Assembly: GCA_003290165.1 (NCBI GenBank)
Contig: QNQO01010776.1
Location: 1 to 64,000, forward strand
Direction of reading: 5' to 3'
Length of the DNA stretch: 64,000 nt
From: Berberis thunbergii
Lineage: Eukaryota > Streptophyta > Magnoliopsida > Ranunculales > Berberidaceae
Positions 21,626 through 32,724 of this stretch are shown here, one piece after another (position 1 is the stretch's first letter; every line of letters begins with the position of its first letter). The position numbers and the translations under genes were made by a program. The notes under the pieces were generated by a model. It was not told the origin of the DNA. It worked only from the letters and a program-made list of their open reading frames with translations, and made no database searches.

Positions 21626-22982
21626 TTCTGTAAGTCTTTTTCTTCTTTCTTCTTCTCCTTGTTTATCTGTTTGTTTGTGTTGGGTTGTGTCCTGCCCATT
21701 AGGGTAGACCCGGCTCTGAAGAGAAATTAATTAAATTAGGGTTGTTTGATGTTTTATAAAAAACAGAGAAAGAAAATTTTATGTTTTGTGCGACGGCTGC
21801 GTACGCGTGTCTCCATTGTGAGAGAGAAGAAAGAAGGGAAGGAGGAGCTGATTGTTGGGGTTTGATTGAAGACTCACAAGTGTGTTTTGGATTCGTTTCT
21901 TGTCGGATTTTGGTGCCATTTGTTTCGAAGTATTCTTCCTTTGATTGGGAGTTGTTTGAAGCTCTTGTGAGGTAACCCTTTTCTTGCTCATTGTATTCAT
22001 CAAGCCTTGGGTAAAAGGCTTGAAAAGAACATTGTACTTCTTTTATTGATTAGTGGATTGATTGGATTTGCTCCATGAATTTTTACCCTTCACCTTGAAG
22101 TGTTTCCCACGTATATCTTGGTGTCCTTTATTTTGCATTAATTATTTGCTTGTATTGAATATTTGTTTGGTGATATTACTTGGTTCTTCCATTGATAGAA
22201 TTTATTTATAGTTGTTTGCTTTGTTTTTCCCAACGGTTTGTTTGTTGTTCTAGAGTGGAAGATGGATACATAGGTTTGTTTTTATTCTTTGATGACTAAC
22301 CATTGATGTGCACGATGAGTGACATATTGTCAAATAACTGGGTAATAAATTTTAGGACATGAAATCAAACCCGTGCTCCTTTATGGTCGTGAAATCAGAG
22401 TCTTTATATCTCAAGATTTGCTTTGACAATGAGAGTAGATTTCAATCTGTCCATTGCTGAGGCACTAAACATAGAGGGAAATCATGTCTAAGGCTCTGAG
22501 CAAGAGTGTTTGCTGAGAGAGATTTAGAACATCTCCCATGGGAACCCTAAATCCCAAGTTCGAGGATTAGAGCCCCTTATGTTGCTCCAATATTTTAATT
22601 CACTTTAGTTGTACAAGCAATTGTTATGATGAGGATTTAGATCACACGGCAGAGAACAGAGGTTTAAAACCTCAAAGTACTGGGGGAGCGCCTAGCAAGG
22701 TTAAGGCTACGCCTTGAAACAAAATATACCCTAGCTGGCCCTCATCCCTCAAAATAAAGAGTTTTGAGGGTGTCCATGGAAATGCTCTTTAATGTAGATA
22801 GCCTTCCTTTTAGGTCCCATGAACCTCTAAACATTTAATGTGGGTGGAGAAGATCACTATAGTCAAGTTGCCTAAAAATGTTCAAGTATTTACTCTATAG
22901 TGGAAATTCTCTGTTTGCATATCACATTACTATTGCTATTATCTCACCTCATCTCATTTACTATTTTCCTTTTTCTCTTGAG
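21626..22982. other. No gene recognised
   Basis: T-rich sequence with several short frames and no protein family I recognise. Nothing beyond generic low-complexity runs can be supported. Confidence 0.4.
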
Positions 22983-24220
22983 TAATTCTAGGGAGCCCGC
23001 CTTGGTGGCCTTGGTGTTTGGCACGTGAACCCAACACTCGGCTCCATTGAGACTCTCTTGCTGCCCTTGTTCACAGATCTTGAACACTCGAACCTGGTGG
23101 AGGAGATTGCTTCAAGCTCTAAGCCTTCTCTGAATCAACGCGAGCTCCCTTGCTTCAAGCTCTTGCTGCCCTAGTCCACAGATATAATTTTACTGCATTG
23201 GGGTCTCTTTAGCCTCATCTGTGAAACATAGAGAGGAGAAACCAAGTGGGGCTTGTGTTTTGATCATGATTTTGTTTGGGTTTTCTTGATGATGCAGAGA
23301 AACAACTCCATTTGGTGGATTTTGTGTTTCGGTGTTTGAATTTGTGGTTGAAAAAGCAGAGTAAAGATGATGTTTTTGTGGGTTTTTGTTTGTTTGTTTG
23401 TTTGGTGAGTGGTGATGTTTGTGTAACACTTTTTGATGGTTTGGGGTTCGCCTTTTTTGGTAACCCATCAAATCTATTGGTGCATTCTTGGATCTGGGTT
23501 TGTCAATTTGAGTCGATTTAAGTGGACTGATTTTGTGCCCCTTTTGTTGATTTGGTTTGTAAGTGGTTATTTGATGCATTTATTGGGGTTTTTCCTCTGG
23601 GTTTTGAATTTTTTTTTTATGAAGAATCATGAATAATTTCAATTTGATTGTTAATTTTGTTGGGTTAATCTGCATTTGTTGATCAATGAGAAAAAGGGTT
23701 CTTGTTTTTTTTTGTTTTTTTATTTTTTTTTTTTATCATCAATGCTTATGATTTTCATCTAGGGTTGTAAGTTTGATGAAAAGTTGATTTTTTGTTTGAT
23801 CATGTTGCTGATAATTTGTTGATGTTAATGCAGAAGAGAGAATCTGGTTATTTCAACGAAAGCTGAGGATTTGAGAGAGCATGCTGAGGAAGAGGACCAG
23901 ATCAGAGGAGGATCAGTGTCCCTTATGCTGAGAACCATCTGGGTCGGTCAATTGATTCTTCATTGGCACCCAAATCCTTGTCTAAAAATTATAGGATTCC
24001 CCCACATACCTAGCGGAGCAAATCTAGCGAGAGGTTAGTCGCAGTTGAGGGAGGTTTTGGCAGGAGAGGAGAGGTTAAGAGGTGGAGGAGGCGCAGGAGA
24101 GGTTAAGAGGAGGCACAGGAGAGGACGAGCTTGGGTTCACATGCCAGCCACCCTCCTAGGCACGTGCCCAGGAGGGTCTGAACAACCTCCTAGGCTACTA
24201 AGGCGGGCTCCCTAGAATTA
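22983..24220. mobile_element. Non-autonomous TIR element, about 1.24 kb
   Basis: The left end is CTAGGGAGCCCGCCTTGGTG (from 22988). The reversed right end is CTAGGGAGCCCGCCTTAGTA (from 24215). Both are preceded outward by AATT, a possible 4-bp target duplication, and the symmetry extends to TAATT/AATTA. The interior has no transposase. It resembles intron and UTR sequence (T-rich with ATG-containing short frames) and ends in a GAGGAG-rich stretch (24030-24130). Superfamily not assigned; a gene-fragment carrier is possible. Confidence 0.6.
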
Positions 24221-24500
24221 TTCTTTTTTGTTTCATTTTGAATGAGTGATGGTGCCAGTGGAAGATTGTTGAAAATATGGGAAGAAACGATCAAGCAATA
24301 AAACCATCTATATATAGTATAGGAGGTTGTTGATGTGTGAGAAAAGTACGTTTCAAATAGAATCTTCCTTGCCTCTTTACCTTATTATTGTTATGTGAAT
24401 TTATCTCTACATTTCTGCTCAATTTTATTAAAATGGAAAAAATATGTTTTTCTTTTCTTTTTTTCCTTGAGGATATCCCGGTGTATCTAGCAACTCTTTT

Positions 24501-24503
<3 letters not shown>

Positions 24504-24555
<52 letters not shown>
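24504..24555. repeat. (TA)n microsatellite
   Basis: About 25 uninterrupted TA units. Confidence 0.95.
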
Positions 24556-24558
<3 letters not shown>

Positions 24559-24581
24559 TTTGAAATTTCTAATATCAAATT

Positions 24582-25527
24582 CGAAAAATGACTTTTAAGG
24601 CCTACTTTTTCACAAAATAGACAATTTAGATAATATAGTTGAATTAATGGCTAGTTTGTACCCACTTTTATACTTTTACGACTAACGATGACTATTTCAT
24701 TAACTAATGTTAACTCATAAAGTTATATGACATATTTATCCTTCCTAAAAAAAATAGAAAACCTAATTTTATACTTTTATGGACAACAATGACTCATTTA
24801 TTAATTATTTTTTATATACTCTTTCTGTCAAGTTTCTTTTCTTCCTTCAATACTTAGGACCATTGATGCTAAAAACAATCAACAGAGAAGTTGTAAGTGT
24901 GGCAACAACAAGAATTGTGATTTAATTATATATATTTCATTTATTCTAAAAAAATTTACTCTTTTTCTTTACACACCAAAATATTTCTTAAAATCAGGAA
25001 ACCGAAATTAACTCAAAAAACGAAATCACAATCATTGGTTATAATTCCATTGGAATGTAAAAATTTATGACAAGTTAATCAAATTAATTTTATTAATTAA
25101 TTAAAATCAAATTTCTAATCATCATTAACTACATTATGAAAAGTTTATCAAACCTTAGCATAATAATTTGATTAACTTGTTAGTCAATGAAAACTTTAAA
25201 AAAACTTATAATTTGTTGTTCATAAGTAGAATAATGAATATCAATACTTACCAGCGGCATGGGGTGGGAGGGGTTAAGGGTTAAAAAATAAAATAAATAA
25301 ATATGATCGTTAATATAAGAGTCATTGTTGGTCATAAAAGTATAAAATTAGGTTTTTTTATTTGTGAAAGGGTAAATATGTTCTATAACTTTATGAATTA
25401 ATCTGAGTTAATCAATAGTCATTGTTAATCATAAAAGTATAAAAGTAGACATAATTTAGCCATTACATCAACTACGATATCTAAATGGTCTATTTTGTAA
25501 AGAAGTAGACCTTAAAAGTTATTTTCC
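24582..25527. mobile_element. Non-autonomous Mutator-type element with 10-bp TSD
   Basis: Flanked by an exact 10-bp direct repeat ATATCAAATT (24572-24581 and 25528-25537). The terminal inverted repeats are long: left CGAAAAATGACTTTTAAGGC, right reversed GGAAAATAACTTTTAAGGTC, with imperfect pairing for about 200 bp (ATAAAAGTATAAAA and TTATACTTTTAT blocks inside). A 9-10 bp duplication and long TIRs indicate the Mutator superfamily. There is no coding capacity. Related partial copies lie at 26521-26715 and 44573-44777. Confidence 0.75.
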
Positions 25528-25774
25528 ATATCAAATTTGGTCAAACTACTGAGCACACAAAAATATATTTATTTTTCCAGCAACTCTTAGTGTAAGTAAA
25601 ACTAACACTGAGTAAGATTATGTATTTTGAAATTTCTATGTAATCCTAATAAATTTGAGTAAAAAATGAAGTCTAGTATGTTTACATTTATGAACTCTCC
25701 ATCTATTGACATTTAGATGTTATTTTATGTCACCCAAAGTGCCTGTTTTCTTTTTTCTTTTTATGGTTTTGCAG

Positions 25775-26141
25775 GTTTCTATTTTGACAGGCGATATTAT
25801 AAGGTTTTGGGGGTGAACCGCAAAGGTTATGATTTTTGTTGTTGCGATCAGAGTTGTCTCATTGATGACTGGTCGAGAGGAGCAGGAAGAGATCATGTTC
25901 AAGTAAACGAGTCCAGAGATTATTACTTCATCAGCAGTGGAGGTTACTGCTATCATGCATGAAACTAGCCATCCATGTCGAAGAACCTCGGCCTACATCA
26001 GCGCCATTACCAGACAATGACCATTCCTCTTCACCCTCTGGTTCCTATGCTAATAACCTTCTCCCTACTCCTAGTCATCGCATTGACATGGCTGTTCCGT
26101 ATTTGTTTACTGGTTTAATACTTGTTTGTTTGGTTATTTGA
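25775..26141 (+). pseudogene. Phytocyanin / early-nodulin-like protein, last exon
   Basis: It follows a good acceptor (TTTTGCAG, ends 25774). The exon reads VNRKGYDFCCCDQSCLIDDW, DHVQVNESRDYYFISSGGYC and then, one frame over, MKLAIHVEEPRPTSAPLP, a Ser/Pro linker and a hydrophobic tail MAVPYLFTGLILVCLVI. This is the second half of a plastocyanin-like domain plus a probable GPI-anchor signal, as in extracellular early-nodulin-like proteins. The usual HC copper-ligand position is YC, as in non-copper-binding members. A one-base loss near 25955 breaks the frame before MKLAI. Exon 1 is not present upstream, where transposons lie. It is either broken or its first exon has been displaced. Confidence 0.7.
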
Positions 26142-26520
26142 ATGCAAAAACTATGGAGAAATGATTAAGATTGAAAATAAATGGATTATTTTCAAAAGTT
26201 CCTTTATTGTTGTTTGAATTATTGTTTGGAATTTATTAGGAAAAGGTGGTGTGAGTATTTTATGTTGCATTCTCATTTCTATAAGAAACTCATTTTTTAT
26301 TCCTATCAGAAAATGATGCTCCTGCAAAATTAGAAATAGATATGACCATCAATAATATCATTATGGATCTGGTAGAATTTTCATGTAGGATACAGTGACA
26401 AGTAGTGAATTTTCATTGTAAACAAACAATTTGAGAGGCAAGATTGTCCCCAGTTCTGTCTTACACCCTAACTCTCTTTCTTTCTTTCTCTCTCTCCCTC
26501 TTCTTTCTTTTAAAAATAAC
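26142..26520. other. Downstream sequence of the phytocyanin exon
   Basis: A/T-rich, likely 3' UTR and flank. A CT-rich run lies at 26475-26510. No further feature. Confidence 0.35.
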
Positions 26521-27234
26521 GAAAAATGACTTTTAAGACCTACTTTTTTGCAAAATAAATTTTTTAGATATCGTAGTTGATGTAATGATTACTATTTTTA
26601 TACTTTTATGACCAACAATGACTCTTTTATTAACCCAGATTAACCCATAAAGTTATAAAGACATATTTAAATAGAAAACCTACTTTTACACTTGTATGAC
26701 CAACAACGGCTATTTTATTAACGATTCTAATTATGACCAACCAATTTATTTCACTGGTTGGTCAGACTATATAAGTTAATGATTTTTGACATTTTATTTC
26801 TACAATCACTCTCCAAAACATATCTCTTGGAGCCAAAGTATCACATAGTTTTTTTTTATTAGTTATTTACTTATTCTTATTATCATTTTTTTTTTTTTTT
26901 TTGTGTGTGTGTGTGGAGGGGGGGGGGGGGTCCAAAAATATCACAAACTCGTTTTATTTTTTATATTTTATATTTTTGTGGGCATGATTTCAGCTATAAA
27001 AAGAACACAGTGCTTACCTCTTAACTTAAATTATTGATAACCCCAAAACTTGATATGTTAAAAAATTAAGAAAATTATTCTATATGAATAATACTTAAGT
27101 TTTTTATTTCTTACAAAAATAAATATTTGTTAAACAGATTAGGGATTCAGCTATCTGTCATTGGGGATACATTATAGCTGTCAAAATCTTTTAAAAAAAG
27201 TGACAGCTGAAGTTGAGGAGGGCTACCAGTGAGC

Positions 27235-27288
<54 letters not shown>

Positions 27289-27447
27289 GTAATTAATTAA
27301 TTATAGATAAATTTGATACTTCTGACTCCATTAGATATGTTTTAGAGTGATTGTAGAAATAAAATGTCAAAAATTATCAACTTATATAGCCTAGCCCAAC
27401 CAGTAAAAACAATTTGTTGGTTATAATTAGAATTATTAATAAAATAG
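26521..27447. repeat. Inverted-repeat region related to the Mutator-type element
   Basis: 26523-26715 matches the left half of the element at 24582 (CGAAAAATGACTTTTAAG; TATACTTTTATGACCAACAA). 26710-26825 and 27335-27445 are inverted copies of each other (CTAATTATGACCAACCAATT; TTTGACATTTTATTTCTACA). Between them lie a poly-T/GT/poly-G tract (26886-26930) and an (AAT)n run (27236-27288). It is probably a diverged or rearranged member of the same family. Confidence 0.5.
27236..27288. repeat. (AAT)n microsatellite
   Basis: About 17 uninterrupted AAT units. Confidence 0.95.
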
Positions 27448-27558
27448 TATATTTTTTTTTGAAAGTGAGCTGGCGGGTTTTGTTAAGGATCCCCTAACCT
27501 AAAATAAAAAGTGTTGATTACATTCGTGGATACATTTTGCCTATTGCATCTTCATATA

Positions 27559-28071
27559 CTATTTTTTTAGATCCTCCGCAAAGGAGCTTGGGACAATCTC
27601 AAAGAATTCTACATTTGGAAACATGCTGGCTAAATGATCTGCTACAGTATTTGTTTCTCTGTAACGGTGCTGGATATTGTATTCTGATAATGAGTTCAGC
27701 TCCCTTTTAATCTTGCGGATGAGATGCCTTAGGTCCCAAGGTGGGTCTTTGTCTTCTTCAAAATAAGATTTAAGAGTACGAGAGTTTGTGCTGAAATGCA
27801 GTCTGTGAATATTATGATTTCTCGCAAGAGTGAGTGCTGCTGCAAAGCCTTGCAATTCATGCTTATTAACAGAATGTCCTAGTGTTGAGCCAGTACATGC
27901 TGCAACCACCGCGCCTTTGTCGTTCCTTATCACAGCTCCATAACCTCCTACGGCTCCAGTTAGTGAACCATCAGAGTTGGCTTTGTGCCAACCTATTTGG
28001 GGCTTCTCCCATGAGTAATATGCAATGGCTTTATGCTGGTAGTACATGTCCATTTTCCAGTTGTCAAAGAG
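27559..28071 (-). pseudogene. LINE C-terminal RNase H-like domain
   Basis: It reads KPQIGWHKANSDGSLTGAVG then GYGAVIRNDKG, HELQGFAAALTLARNHNI, HFSTNSRTLKSYFEED and YRETNTVADHLASM. This is the RVT_3-type RNase H found at the C-terminus of plant L1 LINEs. First Asp (NSDGS), Glu (HELQG) and last Asp (VADHLA) are present. The usual Asp in the (D)S-xTL motif is Asn here (TNSRTL), which would weaken catalysis. Stop follows EDLKK. Confidence 0.75.
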
Positions 28072-28076
28072 GTGTC

Positions 28077-28531
28077 TGTTGGACAAATCCAATAATGTGG
28101 GCACACATATGTAATATAACGTGTATTGCTATCTTAAAGTGTAGTCCATTTAAATATGTGATCTAATAGGGGTATTGGACTATAAGGTATTAATAAATAA
28201 CATGGTGTAAATAAGGATGTAATTTCTAATTCAATGAGGGGCAGAATTGGAAATTCACAGCCCGTAATTTGAAGGGTTGTGACTTATGGACATTATAAAT
28301 AGGATGGGTCCCCGATTGAGCGTATGCGTAGAAAGAACAAAACTTTGGAATTATTTTCTGTATCCTCTCAACAGAGATTTAAGGGAAAACGCTTGAATCA
28401 ATCGGAAAATCCAAACAATCCAAACTCATCACAATCAACGGGGAAATCGCTATGGATCGATCCGGTATGTTTCTGTTCTTCTTATTTCCATTGAATCAAC
28501 TAGAGTCTTAAGCGTATGATTTAATACAACA
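28077..28531 (+). repeat. 5' LTR of the Copia element
   Basis: Starts TGTTGGACAAATCC and ends ATACAACA. TATAAATA at 28294 is the likely TATA box. Confidence 0.9.
28294..28301 (+). promoter_or_regulatory. TATA box of the Copia LTR
   Basis: TATAAATA. Transcription would begin about 30-35 bp downstream, at about 28325-28330, which coincides with the outer end of the inverted arm (28329). Confidence 0.6.
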
Positions 28532-28533
28532 AT

Positions 28534-28545
28534 TGGTATCAGAGC
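28534..28545 (+). other. Copia primer-binding site (initiator tRNA-Met)
   Basis: TGGTATCAGAGC, the canonical plant Copia primer site, two bases after the LTR. An inverted copy (GCTCTGATACCA) lies near 30573-30584 in the palindrome arm. Confidence 0.85.
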
Positions 28546-28954
28546 AACTCTTGTTGATTCCATGTGAAATTATAAAGGAAAACATACAGTGATTATTTGT
28601 TTCATACAGTGATATATAGATTCATACAGTGATATATATACATTCATATAATATCAAGGCAATTGAATACTATATGTTATTTATGATTATAGATTCATAT
28701 AGTTTATGTATTTGGACATGATTATGATTATAGATTCATATGAATAGCATGAATACAGTGATTATGGATTATGTATTAATACAGTGATTGATATAGCATG
28801 ATCTGGACCTACAGTGATATGTATTCATGACAATTACTGTTTCATTGTGAGTGTAATTGTATTTCCTATTGAAATAGATTACAATTTGGATCAAGGTAAA
28901 ATAGATGCATTTAAAAATATGTTATTTATGTAATTTATTCTCTGTACAGCTAAT

Positions 28955-29146
28955 ATGTCTGCTACTAGTATATCTGCTGGTGTAAATAATATTCCCATGC
29001 TTAATGGGACAAACTTCAAGGACTGGAAAGAGAACGTGTTAATCGTTCTTGGATGTATGGATCTGGATCTTGCCTTAAGGATTGAGCAACCCGCTCCTCT
29101 TACAGATGTAAGTATTTCCTGGCATCAGGAGTACTTACATCTGTAA
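28955..29146 (+). pseudogene. Copia gag N-terminus (sense arm)
   Basis: MSATSISAGVNNIPMLNGTN then FKDWKENVLIVLGCMDLDLA, a typical Copia gag start (LNGxNFxxWKxxV). It keeps 53 codons to LTDVS and then reads into the palindrome axis and stops. An identical 53-codon frame lies on the other strand starting at 29291. Confidence 0.8.
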
Positions 29147-29291
29147 GAGGAGCGGGTTGCTCAATCCTTAAGGCAAGATCCAGATCCATACATCCAAGAA
29201 CGATTAACACGTTCTCTTTCCAGTCCTTGAAGTTTGTCCCATTAAGCATGGGAATATTATTTACACCAGCAGATATACTAGTAGCAGACAT
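29100..29291 (-). pseudogene. Copia gag N-terminus (inverted arm)
   Basis: The first 53 residues equal those of the plus-strand frame at 28955. It diverges only after LTDVS, at the axis. It is one arm of the snap-back structure, not an independent gene. Confidence 0.85.
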
Positions 29292-29330
29292 ATTAGCTGT
29301 ACAGAGAATAAATTACATAAATAACATATT

Positions 29331-30175
29331 CACGTCATTATTCAATTGCATAAACTTTTAAATTCATACAATAGGTAAATAAAACCCACATTAAGATACC
29401 TAACACAGGATTGTTATTTAGTCTTTGGACAGAAATATCAATCTGTAAGTGGTACTCTTCGTACAAAATGAAACCGGCCTAATATTATGCCTTTTCTTTG
29501 GACTGACATAATAAAAGCATGGTAAAGTAAACTTTATCACATATTTAAGACTAGGGACTATCCGGTCAAAACAATCTTCCTTTGGGCCGATTGTTTCACA
29601 TGGAAGTAGCATGCTCACTTATTTAAAATCAACCAATATTTTCTAATAGTGGTTGCTTTGGCAACATATTAGTTAAATGGTGTAAATTTTAAATAAGGAA
29701 CACAATAGTGATACATGAAACCAAAATTATATTCTATATATAAATAAAATATAGCCATTAATACAATTAAAAACTGGGTCTAAATAAATATATACCCACA
29801 ATTACATAGGTCCCATATAAATTAAAACAATAGTACCAACATCAACAGGCCCAATAGGTGAACAGTCACAAGGCCCGTGAACAGTCACTATACAAGCCCA
29901 ACATTCGCCAGGCCCAATAGTGAATAGTCGCGGTCAATGGTGAACAGTCGCGGTCAATGTGAACAGTATTTTTTTTATTTTTTATTTATTTATTTATTTA
30001 TTTATTTTTATTTTTTTTAAATGCATAGTCGCAGATACTGTTCACTGTAACAGTGAAATCGTTTTCACTATTCACTGTTCGCCGTTTACTATTCACTGTA
30101 ACACGTATCACTGTTCACCGTAACGGTGTCACTGTTCACGAAAGCGCAAACACTGTTCACTGTAACAGTAAAACC

Positions 30176-30202
<27 letters not shown>
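29331..30202 (-). repeat. Copia leader segment present only in the inverted arm
   Basis: Read on minus, this lies between the leader start and gag. It contains many TGAACAGT/ACTGTTCA motifs (about 29860-29970 and 30040-30170) and a poly-T run (30178-30205). The sense arm lacks it: its sequence jumps from GATGCATTTAAA to AATATGTTATTTATG. Confidence 0.65.
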
Positions 30203-30209
<7 letters not shown>

Positions 30210-30789
30210 GCATCTATTTTACCTTGATCCAAATTGTAATCTATTTCAATAGGAAATACAATTACACTCACAATGAAACAGTAATTGTCATGAATACATA
30301 TCACTGTAGGTCCAGATCATGCTATATCAATCACTGTATTAATACATAATCCATAATCACTGTATTCATGCTATTCATATGAATCTATAATCATAATCAT
30401 GTCCAAATACATAAACTATATGAATCTATAATCATAAATAACATATAGTATTCAATTGCCTTGATATTATATGAATGTATATATATCACTGTATGAATCT
30501 ATATATCACTGTATGAAACAAATAATCACTGTATGTTTTCCTTTATAATTTCACATGGAATCAACAAGAGTTGCTCTGATACCAATTGTTGTATTAAATC
30601 ATACGCTTAAGACTCTAGTTGATTCAATGGAAATAAGAAGAACAGAAACATACCGGATCGATCCATAGCGATTTCCCCGTTGATTGTGATGAGTTTGGAT
30701 TGTTTGGATCTTCCGATTGATTCAAGCGTTTTCCCTTAAATCTCTGTTGAGAGGATACAGAAAATAATTCCAAAGTTTTGTTCTTTCTA
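30203..30789 (-). repeat. Inverted copy of R-U5, PBS and leader
   Basis: Reverse complement of 28329-28915 with few mismatches. It includes the LTR 3' end, the primer site and the leader. Its outer edge stops at 28329-equivalent, just downstream of the LTR TATA box. Confidence 0.85.
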
Positions 30790-31164
30790 TGATGAATTTT
30801 TTGGACACATTGGTGTAATTTAGTATTTTCTGCAGAAATAAAGTCTTCAGTCAATTGTCTGTTTATTATATGTTTGATCTCATTAAAGATTAAAGTTGGA
30901 CCGGTTGGAAATAGACATGTTTGGATCACATCACATGTAATTTCCATGCTCTACATCCATGTTTGATCTATGTCATTTGATTATATTGGTATATGTGACT
31001 ATTGATGGATTTCGTTACGCTACTTGTGACGCAAATCGCTTTAATCCTATATCAATATAGTCAATGGACGAGATTGTTTCGAAATACCTTTACTTGTGAT
31101 AGCAAGTTTTGAGCTCAAAAGGTTATACACATTACCAGTAACATATGTGGCCCAAGTGGGAGAT

Positions 31165-31618
31165 TGTTGGACAAATCCAATAATGTGGGCACACATATGT
31201 AATATAACGTGTATTGCTATCTTAAAGTGTAGTCCATTTAAATATGTGATCTAATAGGGTATTGGACTATAAGGTATTAATAAATAACATGGTGTAAATA
31301 AGGATGTAATTTCTAATTCAATGAGGGGCAGAATTGGAAATTCACAGCCCGTAATTTGAAGGGTTGTGACTTATGGACATTATAAATAGGATGGGTCCCC
31401 GATTGAGCGTATGCGTAGAAAGAACAAAACTTTGGAATTATTTTCTGTATCCTCTCAACAGAGATTTAAGGGAAAACGCTTGAATCAATCGGAAGATCCA
31501 AACAATCCAAACTCATCACAATCAACGGGGAAATCGCTATGGATCGATCCGGTATGTTTCTGTTCTTCTTATTTCCATTGAATCAACTAGAGTCTTAAGC
31601 GTATGATTTAATACAACA
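31165..31618 (+). repeat. 3' LTR of the Copia element
   Basis: 454 bp, nearly identical to the 5' LTR (one G fewer in the AATAGGG run, one A/G change). Followed by the GTGTC duplication. Confidence 0.9.
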
Positions 31619-31623
31619 GTGTC

Positions 31624-32720
31624 TGCTACTCTGACTATCAATTACAGTTCGCTCAATTGAGAAGAGTTTTATTCGAAGCTCTTCACAAATGCGACGCTGA
31701 AGCTCAAGAACAGTGGTATAATTAGCTTGGTGTATCCTTCTATTTTGTTCTGCCCATATGTGGTACACGATAGCATTGAAAGTTAGCTTGAGAAGAATTG
31801 TTTCCACGCCATTGCCAGCGAAGTGCTGACTGCACCAGGAAACTTCATTTTCCCAAGTTAACACTTGCCTGTTGTAACCCAGTAGATTCAATAGGCTCGA
31901 CCATGTAGGATTCGTAAATGTGCATTCAAAGAATAGGTGGGATTCAGTTTCCGCCTGGCTAGTGCATAAGACGCAAATGTCTACTGTAATTTTGCCCCAT
32001 CTTCGAATCTTGGCCAAGGTTTTTAACCTGCGATTCACTGCTAGCCACACTATAAAACTGTGTCGTCGTATGCTATCCTTGTACCATAATAACTTTCTCC
32101 ATTCAACATAATTGTTTCTGCTGCGTATTGCTTCATAGGTTTGCTCAAGGGAAAAACTTCCAGTGTGTGCTGCAGCCCATAAGATTTCATCGTCTGTATG
32201 TATGTCTAGCTCTACACTGCTTAGGTCCTCTGATATTTGCAATACAGAGGGAAGTATATGTTGTGGGATACTCCATTTGCCATTTTGTATTATGGAGCTA
32301 ATTTTTGCTGCTCGATGAAGAGTGGAATCATACTAATGTTCTTGTGGGAATAAAGGCATGAAGATACCAAGTAGATGCCATTGGTCTTTCCAAAGTGAAG
32401 TGTTCTCTCCATTTCCAACTGAGTGGAGGAGAAAATTAGCAGCTCTTGGCCTAACATCCATGATCTTCCTCCAACACCATGAAGCTTCTCTCGGTGTAGG
32501 TGTAAGCCAGAAATCACGGTTCCAAATGAGGTGTTTAGTAACCCATTGCATTCATAGATTGTTTTTGTTTTTCATTAGTTTCCATATGTGACGCATAAGG
32601 GCAGCTTCGTGATTGGTTTGAATATTGCGTTTACCCAAGCCCCCTTCTTTCATAGGGTGACAGACATTCTCCCAACTAATCAGAGCCTTCTTGCTTGCTG
32701 TGTCATCTCCTAACCAAAGA
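31624..32720 (-). pseudogene. LINE zinc-binding (zf-RVT) domain and upstream linker
   Basis: The linker reads ASWCWRKIMDVRPRAANFLL and GENTSLWKDQWHLLG, and further upstream SWENVCHPMKEGGLGKRN (about 32660). The domain reads GSFSLEQTYEAIRSRNNYVE, WRKLLWYKDSIRRHSFIVWL and CVLCTSQAETESHLFFEC, with the C..C..H..C pattern of plant L1 reverse-transcriptase zinc-binding domains. A frameshift lies at about 32250-32300. The downstream end joins the RNase H domain across the Copia insertion. Confidence 0.75.
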
Positions 32721-32724
32721 AAGT

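Larger units (their letters stand above)
28077..31618 (+). mobile_element. Defective Copia element with internal snap-back palindrome
   Basis: Near-identical LTRs (28077-28531 and 31165-31618) differ by about two positions. The 5-bp target duplication GTGTC (28072-28076 and 31619-31623) is exact, so insertion is recent. PBS TGGTATCAGAGC lies at 28534; purine tract AAGTGGGAGATTG precedes the 3' LTR. Only the first 53 codons of gag remain. The interior folds back: 28916-29114 pairs with 29132-29330 and 28329-28915 pairs with 30203-30789. The 30790-31164 part is ordinary 3' internal sequence. No protease, integrase or RT is present. Confidence 0.85.

Noticed and set aside
24291..24591. Frames with long Tyr-Ile runs
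   Set aside because: Pure (TA)n microsatellite translation.
28072..31623. Palindrome as an assembly artefact
   Set aside because: Not fully excluded, but the arms are unequal (870-bp difference), the LTRs and TSD are intact and the LINE frame continues on both sides. A simple inverted-repeat misassembly would not give this.
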